This document shows, in pieces, positions 6,980 through 7,358 of a DNA stretch of 7,358 bases. The stretch comes from Pseudomonadota bacterium (lineage in GTDB: Bacteria; Bdellovibrionota; JAFGOL01), in contig JAPLFT010000029.1 of the NCBI GenBank assembly GCA_026390535.1, positions 1 through 7,358 of the forward strand, in the 5' to 3' direction. The position numbers and the translations under genes were made by a program. The notes under the pieces are model-generated. The model saw nothing but the letters and a program-made list of their open reading frames with translations, searched no databases and was not told the DNA's origin. The number at the start of each line of letters is the position of its first letter. Position 1 is the first letter of the stretch.

Positions 6980-7056
6980 TGGTGGAGGTGAGGGGACTTG
7001 AACCCCTGGCCTTCTGAGTGCAAATCAGAAGCTCTACCAAACTGAGCTACACCCCC
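6980..7056 (-). tRNA. tRNA-Ala (anticodon UGC), CCA encoded
   Basis: A full cloverleaf can be folded by hand in 77 nt. The acceptor stem GGGGGTG pairs with CACCTCC and contains the G3-U70 wobble pair that is the alanine identity element. The D arm is GCTC/GAGC around a 9-nt loop with GG. The anticodon stem TCTGA/TCAGA closes the 7-nt loop TTTGCAC, giving anticodon TGC at 34-36. The T arm is AGGGG/CCCCT with loop TTCAAGT. The discriminator is A (6983), followed by genomically encoded CCA (6982-6980). It reads GCA and probably other GCN codons. It lies between the amidohydrolase gene and carD, both on the same strand. Confidence 0.97.
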
Positions 7057-7076
7057 GCTCATCAAAAGCAAACAAG

Positions 7077-7105
7077 CTTCTACCTTTACTTTGACGTTTT
7101 TTCAA
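7077..7105 (-). promoter_or_regulatory. candidate promoter for tRNA-Ala and the carD operon
   Basis: On the minus strand TTGAAA (7105-7100, five of six matches to TTGACA) is separated by 17 nt from TAGAAG (7082-7077, four of six matches to TATAAT). Transcription would begin near 7070, about 14 nt before the mature tRNA 5' end. It is the best match in the 58-nt spacer between the amidohydrolase stop codon and the tRNA. The -10 is weak, and cotranscription from the upstream gene remains possible because no good terminator is seen. CarD-family proteins elsewhere act on promoters with poor -10 regions, so autoregulation is conceivable but not shown. Confidence 0.35.
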
Positions 7106-7114
7106 GTTCTTTTA

Positions 7115-7358
7115 TTACTTTAGCCTGTCTTTAAGGAAAGGAAATGACGTTCTTGTTCTTGAGACCTCTTCCACATTGATTTCCGTCATAAATAGGCCCT
7201 CTTTATCCTGGCAGTTAAGGGCCTCGTTTCCCATGGGATCTACCACCATTGAGTCTCCCGAATATACCAATTTTGGGTCAGCCCCAATTCTGTTGACACC
7301 TATCACAAAACACTGATTTTCTATCGCTCTTGCCTTTAGAAGACTTACCCAGTGCATC
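7115..7358 (-). CDS. carbon-nitrogen hydrolase (nitrilase/omega-amidase-like), C-terminal part
   Basis: This is the last 80 or so codons of a gene whose 5' part lies beyond the right edge; the Met at 7357 is internal, because the family needs about 260 residues. The visible sequence HWVSLLKARAIENQCFVIGVNRIG, then YSGDSMVVDPMGN, EINVEEVSRTR and FPFLKDR, matches the C-terminal third of nitrilase-superfamily amidohydrolases, most like the YafV/Nit2 omega-amidase group. Those hydrolyse alpha-ketoglutaramate or related amides through a Glu-Lys-Cys triad. The catalytic residues are outside the window, so substrate and activity cannot be judged. It ends with TAA 58 nt before the tRNA. Confidence 0.9.
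   Translation of the reverse strand, partial: MHWVSLLKARAIENQCFVIGVNRIGADPKLVYSGDSMVVDPMGNEALNCQDKEGLFMTEINVEEVSRTRTSFPFLKDRLK

Noticed and set aside
6551..7001. Two plus-strand open frames rich in Cys, Phe and Met opposite the carD N-terminus
   Set aside because: They are the antisense of the AAA/AAG-rich, EH-repeat codons of carD. The odd composition follows from that, there is no family resemblance, and one runs into the tRNA.
7065..7080. Small hairpin (GAAGC/GCTTT with a 6-nt loop) as a terminator after the amidohydrolase gene
   Set aside because: It is only five pairs including a G-T, with no following T run, and it overlaps the candidate -10. Too weak to call.
7091..7118. Plus-strand promoter-like TTGACG with TATTAC 16 nt away
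   Set aside because: It would drive transcription antisense into the amidohydrolase gene, where no plus-strand gene is supported. Such matches are common in AT-rich DNA.

Overview
This window is a stretch of bacterial chromosome, roughly 40% G+C by eye. Every gene I can support lies on the minus strand, so transcription runs from the right edge to the left edge. The genes are ordinary bacterial housekeeping genes: a tRNA-Ala, a CarD-type RNA polymerase regulator, two enzymes of the MEP isoprenoid pathway, glutamyl-tRNA synthetase, UvrB and TrmL. CarD, the MEP enzymes and UvrB rule out Archaea and eukaryotic nuclear DNA. The Lys/His-rich CarD and the tandem-domain secreted protein at the left end remind me of candidate phyla such as Omnitrophota or other PVC-like lineages. 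That is an impression, not a demonstrated placement.

Layout in transcription order (right to left): the C-terminal end of a nitrilase-family amidohydrolase (7358-7115); a 58-nt spacer with a candidate promoter; tRNA-Ala(UGC) with an encoded CCA end (7056-6980); then, only 27 nt later, carD (6952-6104), ispD (6098-5418), ispF (5417-4923), gltX (4933-3428), uvrB (3421-1430), trmL (1437-952), and a secreted protein that runs off the left edge (948-1). Junctions from carD onward are 5 nt, 0 nt, an 11-nt overlap, 6 nt, an 8-nt overlap and 3 nt. No Rho-independent terminator is visible between the genes. This is therefore probably one long transcription unit, perhaps headed by the tRNA. There is no gene-free stretch longer than 58 nt.

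Functionally, carD-ispD-ispF is a gene order known from other bacteria (in mycobacteria it is followed by cysS). Here the synthetase after ispF is gltX. The unit joins control of transcription initiation, isoprenoid precursor synthesis, tRNA charging, tRNA wobble modification and nucleotide excision repair.

The least ordinary parts are: (1) the ~120-residue Lys/His-rich N-terminal extension of CarD, which contains ten tandem copies of a hexapeptide close to K-x-E-H-V-K; (2) the secreted protein at the operon tail, built of at least two related beta-rich modules and preceded by a perfect extended -10 that would give an almost leaderless mRNA; and (3) an unusual proline in the HIGH-type motif of GluRS. 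Start codons were settled by Shine-Dalgarno placement for carD (GTG), gltX (ATG at 4933, not the upstream TTG at 4948), and trmL (TTG). I see no mobile element, CRISPR array or phage signature.
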